Assembly (NCBI GenBank): GCA_023525715.1 | Contig: CM042014.1 | Span: 22,858,404-22,922,403, forward strand | DNA from: Cichorium intybus | Taxonomy: Eukaryota; Streptophyta; Magnoliopsida; Asterales; Asteraceae | Reading direction: 5' to 3' | Length of the DNA stretch: 64,000 bases | Shown: positions 1 to 11,525 of the stretch, in pieces | Numbering within the stretch: position 1 is the first letter of the stretch | Layout of the letters: every line of letters begins with the position of its first letter | The notes under the pieces: model-generated | What the model saw: only the letters and a program-made list of their open reading frames with translations | Told to the model about the DNA's origin: nothing | The model's database searches: none | Program-made: the position numbers and the translations under genes

Positions 1-117
1 CAAGAAGTAAATCAACAGTTTTCTCTACCGTTCAGAGGAGCTGTTGAACGCCTTGACCGAAATGCACAAATCGAAAGAGAGTATTTCTTAAACCATCCAC
101 AATTACTTTTCATAAAC
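1..117 (-). other. CDC48 3' untranslated region
   Basis: Lies directly downstream of the CDC48 TAG stop on the minus strand. No further coding sequence is recognised. The UTR probably runs off the left edge of the window. Confidence 0.6.
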
Positions 118-3100
118 CTAACTATATAAATCATCATCCTCAGCTGCCCCACCGGAAGCCGCAAACGGATCCGCCGCACCACCACCGCCAGATGTCGCCT
201 CCGAGAACCGAAACTCCGACCCAAATCCCCGTGACTGCTGCAACGTCTGAGCAAACGCCTGATACTTCCTTATATCCGCATCACTTACACTCCTCCTTGC
301 ATACTTCATCGACTCCTCAAAATGCGCCGCCTTTATCTCCGCCACCTCATCCTCATCCTCGTCCATCGAGTCCGGATTCTCACTCCTCTTTCTCTCCCTC
401 TCAATATCCTACAACACAACTCAACTTTACCAACCAAGTTTCCAAACACGCAAATAATAATTAAAAAAATACGTAAAAACAAACTTTTCGTCTTACTTTC
501 TCGATATTCTCTCGGATTGCGTACTTGCACGCGCGTTGACATATCTCTGTAATGTCGGCCCCACTGAAGCCTTGAGTGTACTTGGCGAGAGCTCTTAAAT
601 CAACATCTTTTGAAACCGGGGATTTTCGCATTGCTGCTTTGAAGATTTGATGGCGCGAGTCTTCGTCTGGTAATGGAATGTAAATTAGTTGGTCGAGACG
701 ACCGGGACGTAGTAACGCGGGGTCGATGATGTCGGGTCGGTTAGTTGCCCCGATTATGAAAACGGTTTTTTTGGCAGACATTCCGTCCATTTCGGTCAGT
801 AACTGATTCAGAACACGGTCAGCAGCACCACCCGCATCCCCGGAACTGCTTCCTCTCTGCGATTATTACGTTTAAAATAGTTTAGACTTTCGGTATATTT
901 ATTTTATTTTTTCAAGTTATATAAGAAACAAGGAATTTGATTTTCACCTGAGTTGCAATAGAGTCGAGTTCATCAAAGAAGAGGACACATGGCGCAGATC
1001 CACGAGCCTTATCGAAAATTTCACGAACATTGGCTTCACTTTCACCAAACCACATTGTTAGCAATTCAGGTCCTTTGATGCTAATGAAGTTTGCTTGACA
1101 TTCATTTGCAATAGCTTTGGCTAAAAGCGTCTTTCCACATCCAGGTGGACCGTAGAACAAAACTCCTTTCGATGGTGACATACCAAATTTCTCAAATTTC
1201 TCCGGATGCTCCACCGGGTATTGAACCGTCTGAAAAGAAAAAAAAAAAAAAAAAGTATTTAAAGGGGCAAAATGGTAATTTCTCAATTTCAAGTTTAGAA
1301 AATTTCATTACCTCTTGAAGCTCACGCTTGACATTCTCAAGACCTCCAATATCCTCCCAGCTACAATTCGGAACCTCAACAACCTGTGATGAATAATTAC
1401 ATTATGAAAAAGACGTTTTAAAATATAAATAAATAAATAAATAACATACGGTTTCACGAAGAGCAGATGGATTGCTTGTTCCAAGGGCAGTTTGGAAATG
1501 TTCATTTGAAACTGCCATGGAGTTGAGTATCTCAGCATCAATAGATTCATCTTCAAGATCAATAACATCCATTTTCTCTCTAATGCATTGAAGTGCAGCT
1601 TCAGTACAAAGAGCCGCCAGGTCAGCACCCACATAACCATGTGTCTCTTTACCTATTCTCTCCAAATCAACCTGTAAAAGATCATAACTTGTTATTACTT
1701 GATTAGTGATAGAATTTCATTAAAAAAATGTCTTACATCATCAGAAAGCTTCATATTCTTGGTGTGAATACGAAGAACTTCAAGACGCCCAATTTCATCA
1801 GGGACACCAATGTCAATTTCCCTATCAAACCTACCAAATCTCCTAAGAGCAGGATCGATACTATTAGGGCGATTAGTGGCCCCCATTACAATAACATGTG
1901 CACGCGATTTTAACCCGTCCATAAGCGTCAATAACTGTGAAACAATCCTTCTTTCAACTTCACCATTTGTCTTTTCTCTTTTGGGAGCAATTGAATCAAT
2001 CTCATCAATGAAAATAATAGAAGGCGCATTCTTTTCAGCTTCTTCAAACGCCTTCCTGAGATTGCTTTCACTTTCTCCAGCTAACTTTGACATGATTTCA
2101 GGTCCATTGATGCAGAAAAAGAAAGCTCCTGTTTCATTAGCAACTGCTCTTGCTATGAGTGTTTTTCCTGAACCAGGGGGCCCGTAGAGTAAGATTCCTT
2201 TAGGGGGTTTGACTCCTATTGACTTGAAAAGTTGAGGGTGTCTTAATGGTAATTCAACAAGTTCACGAATTTGTGCCATTTGTTTTCTGACACCGCCTAC
2301 ATCATCGTAACCAACTTCATCCAATCTATCTTCATCATCCCTCTTAATGGGCTCACCTTCACAAAAGATTTCAGTATCTGGAGCAACAACACAGTATTCT
2401 CCTGGATCGGTTTCAATTACTTTGAATTCTACACTTCTCATTCCTCCCCTAACAAGAAAATGGTCTCCTTTTCTTACGGGTCTATATGCCTCCAAGAAGT
2501 AGGCTGCAATATCATGAAGAAGGTCAGGTGTTGTGTAATTGAAGTAGAAATCAGACATGTAAACTTACGTTTCAGATACGCATCAAATAGGTCTCCTGTA
2601 ACACCTTCAATGGTGTCATCTAGTGGAAGAACATGGATGCGCTTTCCATACTTGACATCTGGGCATTGGTGGACAGACACAACATCACCAAGGCGAATTC
2701 TTAAGTTTGTCCTGATGACTTTGTTCATTCTGATCTTTGGCTCATCACATGTTTCATCAGCTAGGGCTATGCAGACTGTATCTCTCCTTTTCTTTCCCTG
2801 TAAACAAATCTCAATTTAGGACAAAAAACTAGCTAACATAAAGGCTAGTGGAATTAGATGAAGTGTATTACACTAACAAGTCAGTGTCCTTTTAGTTTGT
2901 TGATAAATGAATAAGATATTTAACCTATCATGAGACTTGTTTACCCTATTGTTCCATTAAGTGAGACCGTCAAACCTTTGATCATTCATAAATAAGCCGA
3001 TTTCAATCTTCAAATGATAATATACGAGTTCTAATAACGTTGCTTACCATCCAACACTAGTATAACTATCATTTGCACTTAACCAGAATCACTGTTTTAC

Positions 3101-3650
3101 TAAGGATTTGATCTTGGAATGGAGTAGCAATCGGTTTTTTTTTCCAATGCGTAATATATGATGTTCTACTATTCTTAGGTTTGAGGATCATAGGCAGTGA
3201 TCTCAGATCGATGTAGTTAACAGTATGTAGCAGAATTTACATCAATAATCACCATCACGGTACACAAAAATTAACAAGATCGTAGGTTTCTAAGCCGACA
3301 TTAAATACGGAAGAGGGCAAAACCTTGATCAGTATGGTATCACCACGGAAAAGCTGCAGTTTTTCCATTGTAGTAGGGTGCATAGCGACGACGGAGTTAT
3401 CGTCATTGACAGCTTCGTCGACAACAAGCCGATTCGGAGACTTCTTGCGCTCCAAGATAGCAGTTGAAAAGTCCTTTTTCGGCGGCTGCGAACCTTTCCT
3501 GTAGAAAAAATTCAATCAACACGATAACCGGAGTGCGATTGAAGCAAATCTTAAAGATAAAAGCGTAAAACTGCATCAGATCAGAAAATCGATAGATTAG
3601 TAAACAATAACATACGGCTCGGAAGAAGAAGATTCCGGTTGGTTGCTCAT
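118..3650 (-). CDS. CDC48: CDC48/p97 AAA+ ATPase (cell division control protein 48), complete, nine coding exons
   Basis: Ubiquitin-selective segregase: a hexameric AAA+ ATPase that extracts ubiquitinated proteins from membranes and complexes (ER-associated degradation, division, membrane fusion). Exons on the minus strand: 3650-3616, 3498-3324, 2797-2569, 2503-1737, 1671-1450, 1383-1312, 1229-948, 856-497 and 408-118. Every junction is GT-AG and the frame stays open for 811 codons including the TAG stop, so 810 residues, the usual plant length. The N domain is in exons 1-4. The first AAA module (exon 4) shows Walker A GPPGSGKT, Walker B IIFIDEID and the sensor stretch MGATNRP. The second (exons 7-8) shows GPPGCGKT, VLFFDELDSIA and IIGATNRPD. 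The C-terminus ends in the acidic DDDLYS tail. The start is the ATG opening MSNQPESSSS. The products of single exons, read alone, run into introns and should not be taken as separate proteins. No frame damage was seen, so it is probably functional. Confidence 0.97.
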
Positions 3651-3790
3651 GGCGAACGACGGTGGAATGGATACTCCGATTTGGGGAAGAAACCTGATGT
3701 TGCGACGGAGGACGACGAGAATATGAAAGATCCGAGAGTGTCTTGGGTAACAATTTATGGAGAAGCGACCTACCCACCTTCCGTGTGAAC
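3651..3790 (-). promoter_or_regulatory. CDC48 5' UTR and proximal promoter
   Basis: The stretch upstream of the CDC48 ATG is more GC-rich than what follows and ends near 3800, where AT-rich intergenic DNA begins. The transcription start cannot be fixed by eye. A Stowaway-type MITE begins about 300 bp upstream of the ATG, so the native promoter is short or includes it. Confidence 0.4.
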
Positions 3791-3947
3791 CTGGGTTTTC
3801 TTCTCCTTAGTCCTTACTAAACGGGTTTTTGTTTGTTTTCGGGTTATATGCAAATAACTTATAACTATAGATTTATATATTTATATTTATAATTTTTTTT
3901 TTATAAATTAAGTCCTCAATTAATGACACCATCGAATTAAAATGATA

Positions 3948-4201
3948 CTCTCTCCGTCCCAAAATGATAGTCCACAGACAAAAAACACACATATTAAGAA
4001 AATATTAAATACATCTTATTTTTTCCCACAAAATGACTGTTTTACCCTTTCTTTGCATTTAATGTCGGCACTAGATGTGTTGGCTCTTACAATTACAGTT
4101 AGGGGTATTTTGGTAAAGATGTCATTTATATTTAGAAATGGACTAACATTTTGGGACAAACTAAAAAGAAAACATGGACTATCATTTTGGGACGGATGGA
4201 G
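3948..4201. mobile_element. Stowaway-like MITE (Tc1/mariner type), 254 bp
   Basis: The ends form a terminal inverted repeat of about 28-30 bp. The left reads CTCTCTCCGTCCCAAAATGA onward and the right, complemented, CTCCATCCGTCCCAAAATGA, with two mismatches. TA flanks both ends (3946-3947 and 4202-4203), the target duplication of this superfamily, and CTCCNTCCGTCCC is the classic Stowaway end. A subterminal copy of the end motif lies near 4139. No transposase is present. It sits about 300 bp from the CDC48 start codon. Confidence 0.88.
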
Positions 4202-4509
4202 TATTTGAATAGATAAAATGTTGTTGATATAAATATTATTTTTTGTAAACTGAATATATTGTCTAAATCTAAATAAATCACTATTTTGTTATTGAACAAA
4301 ATTCTGTTTAAAATTAACAAATAACATATTATCATTTATTTAATAGTCGTTATAAATTAAAACTTATTTATCACATTAAAAAATTTTGAAATTTTAAATA
4401 GCATAAAAAATAACATGATTAGTATCTTAAATAACATATAATGAAAATATGTTTAAATAATAAAATCAAAAATTTCAAAGTTTGTTTTGTCTTGAAAATG
4501 TTTTACGAA

Positions 4510-4769
4510 TACGTCATAAATAAATACAAGAGAAAATTACACGAATGATCCTTGTGGTTTGAGGTAATTTGTGCGTTTGGTCCCTAAGAAGTTTTTTAAA
4601 ATTGTAGTCCTTATTGTTTGGTTTTGTTGCGCAATTCATCCTTAGGCTACCATACCTGAAATGTCCATTATACCCTTTTTATGTTTTCTATTGTTTTTTG
4701 TTTTATGAAAAAGATTTTAATAATATAATTGATGTGGGTACCTTTCCCTCATTGAGGAAGTAAAAATGT

Positions 4770-4801
<32 letters not shown>

Positions 4802-5911
4802 CCTCTCTCTCTCTCCACTGTCATTCACGAACCATTTCCACATGGGAAGAAAGATATTCTTGTTATGAAGAAGCGTATGCATATAGTAGTAACTAGTAAT
4901 GATGGTTATCGTTTTTGTTTTGTACCAGAGTAACTCCACCGGTTGGTGAATTGTATCTATGCGTGATCTAGTGATGCTTTTGATCGGGCGTTTTCAGATC
5001 TATATCTAGATATCGATCAATCTTGTTAAACACCTACTTCGATTTTGTAATTGTAACTTCGAGGCTATCATCCTCAGATCCATCAACGATTTTATTTAGA
5101 TTTGGATTTGGAAGTAGCCACGAGGCAGCCTCCAATTCTTCAGCTTCAGTGTCACCAACGTTAACATTGAAATCCAATAGGAAACAGTTGTCGTTTGGGT
5201 GAGTATTAGTATACCAGCAACTAAAGGATCAGCAAAACTAATCACCATAAACGGAAGGAACTAAAAGAAGTAACACATGGAGCAGCATTCAACGGCCAAA
5301 GGCTGTCCGAATAAGACAAGTCCATAGTTAATGAAGATGTCAATCCGGTAAGAAGTATATAGAGTTTCGATTTCAAATTTTTCGTTTCTGTTTCCTTTCC
5401 ATTTTCTTTGGTTGATTATCTTAGAAAATGAATTTCCTTTTTCGTTTCCGTTTCGTTACCCTTGTCTTCGAATTTTTAGATATCACATTCTCACAAACTA
5501 GAATCAATGATTACATCGGTTTCAAACTATTCCTCTTTCTCCTTATTTTTGTTAATGGGTGTACCCCAATCCTTAAGATTCTATTTTTGTACGATTTGCA
5601 TATGTTTTTTTTCGATTTTAATCAACTTATTCAGTTTCAATCATCTCGATTTGTTAAAGGTAGAAAGATACCATCTTTTTGAAGCACTGGTGATGGTGGT
5701 TCAAAAGATAGAGGGGTCAGATATGAAAGAGAATGCAGAGGTCGAGAGAATTGGGTTAAATTTTACTTAGAAGAGAGAAAGAGATTGATTTGGGTGAGAT
5801 TTTTTTCCTTTTTTCAATTTAATAATAATAAATAATATAAAAATAATTAATAAATTCTTAGGGGTAAATCAATCTTTTTACATCTATGAGGGACCAAGCA
5901 TGCAACAAAAT
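4510..5911. repeat. Unclassified interspersed repeat with GGTCCC-type ends
   Basis: The left end contains GTTTGGTCCCTAAG and TTTTGTTGCGCAATTCATCC. The right end, complemented, contains TTTTGTTGCATGCTTGGTCC. Such phrases occur in many dispersed plant repeats, and the inverted similarity suggests a non-autonomous DNA element, but I found no clear target duplication. A (CT)n tract at 4769-4815 lies inside. The short ORFs are AT-rich and match no family I know. Confidence 0.35.
4769..4815. repeat. (CT)n microsatellite
   Basis: Interrupted CT dinucleotide tract with single T and C interruptions. Confidence 0.9.
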
Positions 5912-7573
5912 TGTAAGACCCTAATCCCGAAATGCCCAAGTTCAATGCTAAAAGAATGAGATTTTGAGAAAATATACAGTTAGAGTCGCTAAGTTAATGG
6001 TTAGCGTCGCTAAGTGGGTTAGAGTTGCTAAGTTAAAAGTTAGAGTCGCTGAGTTCGACAGGTTTGTGGGATGGCACGTGAAACACCCAGTAGATACACA
6101 CTTGTACCTTATATATTTTAGTAGTAAAACATAGGATTTAGCAACAAGTTAGATCATATCATGTTTACAAGTACCAAAAGATAAAATCCAAGTTCATGAT
6201 TGACTGGCTAAGCAACTAAACATCTTAACAAAAGTGACAAAATAACAAGGATTGGAAAATACTCATCACTCTATGACCGCTTTCCCTTTGTCCCCACTGA
6301 GTCCTGAAACATCAAAAGAAACAACAACTGATAAGCAATAGCTTAGTGAGTAACTTACTATAAATCACCATATTACATGTAATAATTCACCAACTATGTT
6401 TTAATAGACAAAAGTATCACCATAGCATTTTCACCATGCTAAAGTCAACAAATATAATTCCCATATAGAGTCACCAAGAAAGGCTAACACCAGCCTTATA
6501 TTTCACCATAGAATGGTTAAACAAGCCAAAGCATCGAAATTATATACAAGGGACTATACACCAATACCATTATATAACAACCAAGTTAAACTGTAATTAC
6601 CATATGTATATTATCAAGTGACAACCTGCAATAACACATACAACAATATATAAATAATACTATGTCTACAAAGGAAGCAAGGATATAAGTCACTCACCTT
6701 GAATTCAAGCCCAAAAGATGTTAATCTTGTTGTTAGAACTTTCCTTGCTCCTTTTTATCTATAAGAGAATAAGTATATTCAACAATTAGACACAATTCAC
6801 CTTCAACCCTAGCAAAATAATACTTCTGGACTTCACAGAATAATTAGCGTCGCTAATTAGGTGGCCACATCGCTAACTATGAACAACAGGCCATTCTTGA
6901 CCATTTTTCCATATTTACCACACTCATTTCTATTATTATATGAACATGTCTTTCAGGAAAAATACTACTATACTCTAAGTTTCACACCCAACCTCAAATT
7001 CTATTCCACCAAATAAACAAAAATTGAACCACCATTCCTTAGCCATAACACTTAGAAGATGATACTTACCTCAATTCTTGATTTATAAGCAAAAACCCTT
7101 TGATTTGCACCCTTAATCTGTAAAATTTTTCCTAATATCCTGTTTGCGAACTTACGTGGGACACCTGTCTGCGAACATTAGCGTCGCTAACTTCTAAAGT
7201 TAACGGCACTAACCTTAATTCCACGCGAGTCTAAAATGACATTGTATTTGACTTAGCGGCGCTAACTCTTAAGCAATTAGCAGTGCTAAAGTCTTTGTTA
7301 AGGATTTCTATTACATTTTGGTCTATCTTCCAACTTCTTGAGCTATAAATTCAAACACCACATCTAAGACCTCTATTGAGCCATAAAACAAAAAACTAAA
7401 CACTAACATTTCAAATTACTAACTCAAATCTTGAGATATAGACAATTCAAATTCTTAACATTTTTAGTCCTTTTTCTCCAAACTCTCCAAAACCAAGTTT
7501 TAAGGTTTCTAATCATTTGCAACATATGAAAAAAGTATAATTAAGCATACTAACCTGGTTTTGGGGTGTTACA
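5912..7573 (-). mobile_element. LTR-like sequence of a Ty3/gypsy-type family, with TTAGCGNCGCTAA palindromes
   Basis: Starts TGTAAGACCC and ends GGGGTGTTACA, the mirrored TGTAA/TTACA ends typical of many plant gypsy LTRs. It shares phrases (GCTTAGTGAGT near 6345, multiple GTTAGCGNCGCTAAC-type palindromes) with the solo LTR at 53961-55510, which fixes family membership. The 5-bp flanks (AAAAT and GCACG) do not match, so this is not a clean solo LTR and one boundary may be a rearrangement. Orientation is inferred from the TATA-containing copy next door. Confidence 0.5.
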
Positions 7574-8320
7574 GCACGATCTTCAGTTAGCGACGCTAAC
7601 TGCTCTATTTGGGCCAAAACCCTAGATTTCGAGTAACGAGTCATATATAAGGGTGTCAAACCCTAGGTTAGCCGCCATTTGACATATTTCAGCTCCTAAA
7701 ATCGTCCCAAGTCTCTCTCAAGCATCTTTGAAGTGATTTTTTAGTGTTCTTGCCCATTTTTAGAAGATTTCTTGGAAGATGGAATGTGCATGGTGATGCT
7801 AGAAGTTGTTCATCATGGTTGAGTCTTCATGATCTGCATTTTTGGACCTCTGTGAGTATAAAGCTTGTTACTTTTTATGTTTTCAAGGTTGATCTAATGT
7901 TTGTGATGATGGAAATGGATATTTGGTCTATTTTTGGCTTGATATTTGGAACTTGTCAGGAAAGTTCTGACCTTTATGCTTCTTGTAGCATTTCTATAGC
8001 CACTAAGTCAGTTTAGAAAGTGAGGCAAGCTCTCTTGAGTTGTTTGTATGGTTGTTTGGCTAGCTTTGAGCTTTTGGACTTAGGTACTGAGTTTTGGGCT
8101 TGTATGATCATAAAGGTGGCAACTATATGGGCTATTAGTTATTTTAGATAAGTTTTGGAAGGACTTAACACCCTGGTTGAATGGATTAAGAGCTTAATGA
8201 AGTTTTTGGACTGTTCATAGTTAGCGACGCTATCTGGGGAAGATAGTGACGCTAACTGGCTGTTAACCGTTGACTTTGACTTTGACCTTGACCGTTGACT
8301 TTTTGAGCAGAGAGAGGGGC
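7574..8320 (+). mobile_element. Partial LTR of the same family in opposite orientation
   Basis: Contains GTTAGCGACGCTAAC near 7585, two related palindromes near 8220-8260, and the GTTGACTTTGACTTTGACC stretch. The complement of that stretch occurs in the solo LTR at 53961-55510 near 54600. A TATATAAGGG box near 7647, followed by UTR-like sequence, suggests plus-strand transcription. The 90-residue ORF inside (7744-8016) matches nothing I recognise and is probably incidental. Together with 5912-7573 this makes a head-to-head pair of LTR pieces. Confidence 0.4.
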
Positions 8321-9182
8321 AGAGGAGACCACATGGATAGGCTTGTCAAATATGCTAAACTGTAATCCTAATATACTTAGAATTAAAATAACTTCTTTCA
8401 TTTTGGCATTCCATCAAACAGTTTATGTGCATGTAATACTACAACCATATGAAGATGGTTAAATGATTATAAATGGAGTTTGGATTTGGTAAAGGAAAAT
8501 AGAACTGAAGAAAGAAGCGAACATAACCTTAAAATTGATTTGACGAATATGTTTCCAGCAAGATGATAAGTTTTCAACGATCAACAAGGTGATGGCTGAT
8601 GACAACGATTCTTCAAAAAATTCTCTACTGCTCAGGTTTTGAACGTCTAATTAACCAATGAGAAATTAGTATTGGGTAGATATTTATGAAGTGATAATGA
8701 CGATTCTTTAACAATGGTCTCGATGCTCACTTTTTAAACTTCCAATTCACAGAGAAACATCAATAGCATTTTATAGTTGCTGGGATCTCATGTGCACCGA
8801 AGGAGAATATGCAAACCAGAAGAAATAAATCACGCTTAAAAAAGCGAAATCAATCAAAGCCTTTCAGGATCGAAAATGGAATGTGTAGATGTCCAAATTG
8901 GGGGAGATCGAGCTATGATCGGGGGATGAACTAATGAATATATAGACATAACTTTGAACGGGAATTGATTCAGTTGCTGATATTTTGCCATACTAAAAAA
9001 CAAATTCAAATTTGTAATTGATTAAGTTGCTGGTTTATTGGGATAAAGATGGAAAATATATAAATTGTTGCTGATTAGTTGGGCATGATTGAAAGAGGGG
9101 AAGTCGATAACTTGAGCGGGAAACCAAAAACTGGGATGAATATGAGGATGCCATGTGGCAGTCTCAATAGTGATTTATTAGA

Positions 9183-9184
<2 letters not shown>
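8321..9184. other. Intergenic, no gene recognised
   Basis: AT-rich sequence with frequent stops on both strands. I see no conserved domain, RNA gene or clear transposon terminus. Confidence 0.4.

Positions 9185-9252
<68 letters not shown>
9185..9252. repeat. (TA)n microsatellite
   Basis: Uninterrupted TA dinucleotide tract of about 68 bp. Confidence 0.95.
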
Positions 9253-9256
<4 letters not shown>

Positions 9257-9299
9257 TTGCAAGTTTAAGTATGTGAGATAAAGTTACTATTCATTTGGT

Positions 9300-9642
9300 T
9301 TTTTTATTTCAGAACTAAAATTACTAAATCAAGATCATAGTATAATTGTTAAAACATTTAATACAAAATACAAATAAGCTTCTATTTGGAAATAACAATT
9401 TTGATTATTCTTATAGCAAACTTTTATATTTACGTTTTTTCCCCTTAATTAATTTCAAATTAATTGTTTTCGACCTTATTTATTATAAAGTTATATTATT
9501 GGTGTTTCGTAAGTTACAATTCTGGTCCCTTATTATATTTTAAAGTTGCATTTTCCGTCCCTTACATAGTTTTCTTTTTTTCAAGCTATGTTTTTCAATA
9601 TACCGGGCTTCCGCAGCATCGTGCGGACAGTCGAAACACTAG
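9300..9642 (+). mobile_element. Helitron 3' terminal region, copy 1
   Basis: Ends with a hairpin (TCCGCA, six-base loop, TGCGGA at about 9610-9627), then eleven bases and CTAG followed by host T. This is the Helitron 3' signature (hairpin, CTRR, insertion before T). About 340 bp upstream are clearly related to 13190-13518. I could not identify a matching 5' TC end, so the element may be truncated. Confidence 0.65.
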
Positions 9643-10250
9643 TTAGGTTTAAATTCTAATTTGGTATAGTATTTATTATTTAATAATTAGCCGTTGTTGC
9701 TTAATCAAAATCTTGATTTACAATACAAATAGCCCGACCCATTTACAATGAGCTTTAATTCATAGCCCATTAGGTCCAAATTAAATCACATATTCTCTGC
9801 TATGCGGTGCGGCTGCATATAGAATCCATAGATTACGAAGAAACACAGTAATTATCATTCTCACGTCTTCGTCTTGTTATATTTGGTTCGGATATAAGGT
9901 ATTGAAATCAAGTCTATACTCTATTATTTTTAAAAATAAACGATCATATTTTATTGGGTATTTGGTAAAAAAACCCTTCATGATATAACATTTGTGTGTG
10001 GAGGTCAACCCATATAAAATACACACCCACACACATGGAAGTGGTTTATTTATGTTTTATTGACTTGTACGATGGCTGCAAGTGTGTTGTACATTATGTT
10101 GATGAATTAATTTTTAAAGTGGAAATATGACTCCTTTTATTTAAGATTACCCTAATTTATTTCTATGTAAAACCCTTGGAATTTTTATTGTGTAATCACT
10201 AATCAGTAATCACGTAACGTGCTTCTCCCCTGTGCGATTCAATTGAACTC
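9643..10250. other. Intergenic, no gene recognised
   Basis: AT-rich; a short run of CA-rich sequence lies near 10020-10035. No coding signal or RNA gene seen. Confidence 0.4.
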
Positions 10251-10480
10251 GTCCTCTCCCCGATTCAAGGTGTGATTTAAGGCTTTTTAGCACTTAATTA
10301 AAAAGTGAAAAAAAGAGGCGCTAATTCCTTATTTGCCCTAACATCCCGTTTTCTCTTCTCATCGGAACGAATAGCACCATCAACGACTTCACAGACCGCC
10401 GGCACCGCCCCGCACACGACGCTGACCTCGCCTCCGCCCTCTCAAACTGACGCTGACCTCGCTTCCGCCATCTCTCAGGT
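10251..10480 (+). other. Possible untranslated first exon of the uL18-like gene
   Basis: A C-rich, gene-like stretch follows AT-rich DNA and ends at the donor-like CTCTCAG/GTATTT (GT at 10479-10480). A plausible acceptor (CCTGCAG) lies just upstream of the uL18-like ATG at about 11130. This suggests a spliced 5' leader, but nothing here proves transcription. The ORF at 10305-10505 crosses the putative donor and matches nothing known. Confidence 0.3.
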
Positions 10481-10820
10481 ATTTCGATTGTTTTCTTCTT
10501 GCTGAAATTGATCGTTGTTCTTCCTGTTTTCTCATTTTCTCTACTTATGGAGGTTAATCTCAATTGGTTGTTCCTGAAATTTATTGTTAATCTCGATTGG
10601 TTGTTCCTGAAATTGATTGTTGTTTCCCTGAAAATATGATTTTTTGTTGTTATTGCTGAAGAAAACTGATATCGCTGTGAATAAACTGATGCTTACTACT
10701 AAAAAAACCGATATTGCTGTAGATCGTAATCCATTACAGCAAATGTTTACTACTTTATATATTTGCACTCATTCCTCAAAATCCGAAGTATTTTTTGATT
10801 TAGAGGAGTGAAATCAAGAC

Positions 10821-10899
10821 GAATCAGAGACCAACCATATTGTTCTTGTACATGGAGGTAATTCTAGAGCTTGGTGTTGGTATAAAACTGTTGGAATGT
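10821..10899 (+). pseudogene. Methylesterase (alpha/beta hydrolase, MES family) exon fragment
   Basis: One frame reads HIVLVHGGNSRAWCWYKTVG and then stops. The strand-oxyanion motif VLVHGG followed by AWCWYK is characteristic of plant methylesterase/hydroxynitrile lyase-like proteins. Only about 25 residues are present; no GXSXG nucleophile region follows, so this is a broken fragment. It lies inside the presumed leader intron of the uL18-like ORF and was probably brought in by a transposon or an ectopic duplication. Confidence 0.5.
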
Positions 10900-11147
10900 A
10901 AATTTGTTGAAATTTTAATTTGTAGCTGGAATGTTAATATGTTTGTTGAAAAATGTTCATAAGGGTAACTTGGTCATTTTTACCATATTGTATAGTTCAT
11001 TCAGATGGCTAACCAAACAACATTTTTCAATAAGAGTCAGATTTTTCAGATCCCCTATACGGTTCAAACCTCTATCTGATTCAGATCTTAATCAGTCAGA
11101 TCCTACCAAACAACAGTATACAAAGCCTGCAGTCTCTGACTCAAAAT

Positions 11148-11525
11148 ATGACGGTATTAAAGAGGTACGTGCTAAGGTTATTCATGTCATTGAAATACGT
11201 TACTGCAAACATAGTGGACAGGAACAATGGCAGAATAGTTGCAACAGCTTCAACAGTTGAACATTCAATAAAAAACTCACTTGAGTGTGGTAGAACATGT
11301 AATGCTAAGGCTGCAACAGTTGTGGGTGAGGTTTTGGCTATGCGGCTCAAGGTGGAGGGTCTTGAATCTGGTCAAGGAAGAGGCATTCATGTAGACGTGA
11401 ACAAAGAGCTTGAAAAAAAAGACTTCAAGAACAGAACAAAGGTCTGGGCTGTTATTAATTCCCTCAAGAACAATGGAGTCAAGCTCATACTTGATGAGAA
11501 TAATGACACTTCGAAGCCGGTTTGA
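11148..11525 (+). CDS. Ribosomal protein L18p/L5e (uL18)-like family protein
   Basis: A 125-residue frame from ATG to TGA whose body resembles small plant proteins of the L18p/L5e family. Recognisable stretches are IVATASTVEHSIKNSLECGR, the NAKAATVVGEVLAMRL helix and the C-terminal FKNRTKVWAVINSLKNNGVK. Family members bind 5S rRNA in the large subunit, and divergent plant paralogues are probably organellar. The frame has no internal stop and is more coding-like than its surroundings. No targeting peptide is encoded from this ATG, so an upstream exon may be missing, or it is a 5'-truncated copy. A repeat-like AACCAAACAACA-containing stretch lies just upstream (10990-11120). Homology is from memory; function is inferred. 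Confidence 0.6.
   Translation: MTVLKRYVLRLFMSLKYVTANIVDRNNGRIVATASTVEHSIKNSLECGRTCNAKAATVVGEVLAMRLKVEGLESGQGRGIHVDVNKELEKKDFKNRTKVWAVINSLKNNGVKLILDENNDTSKPV

Noticed and set aside
1810..2819. Plus-strand ORFs of 125 and 182 residues opposite CDC48
   Set aside because: They are antisense to well-supported CDC48 exons and resemble no family.
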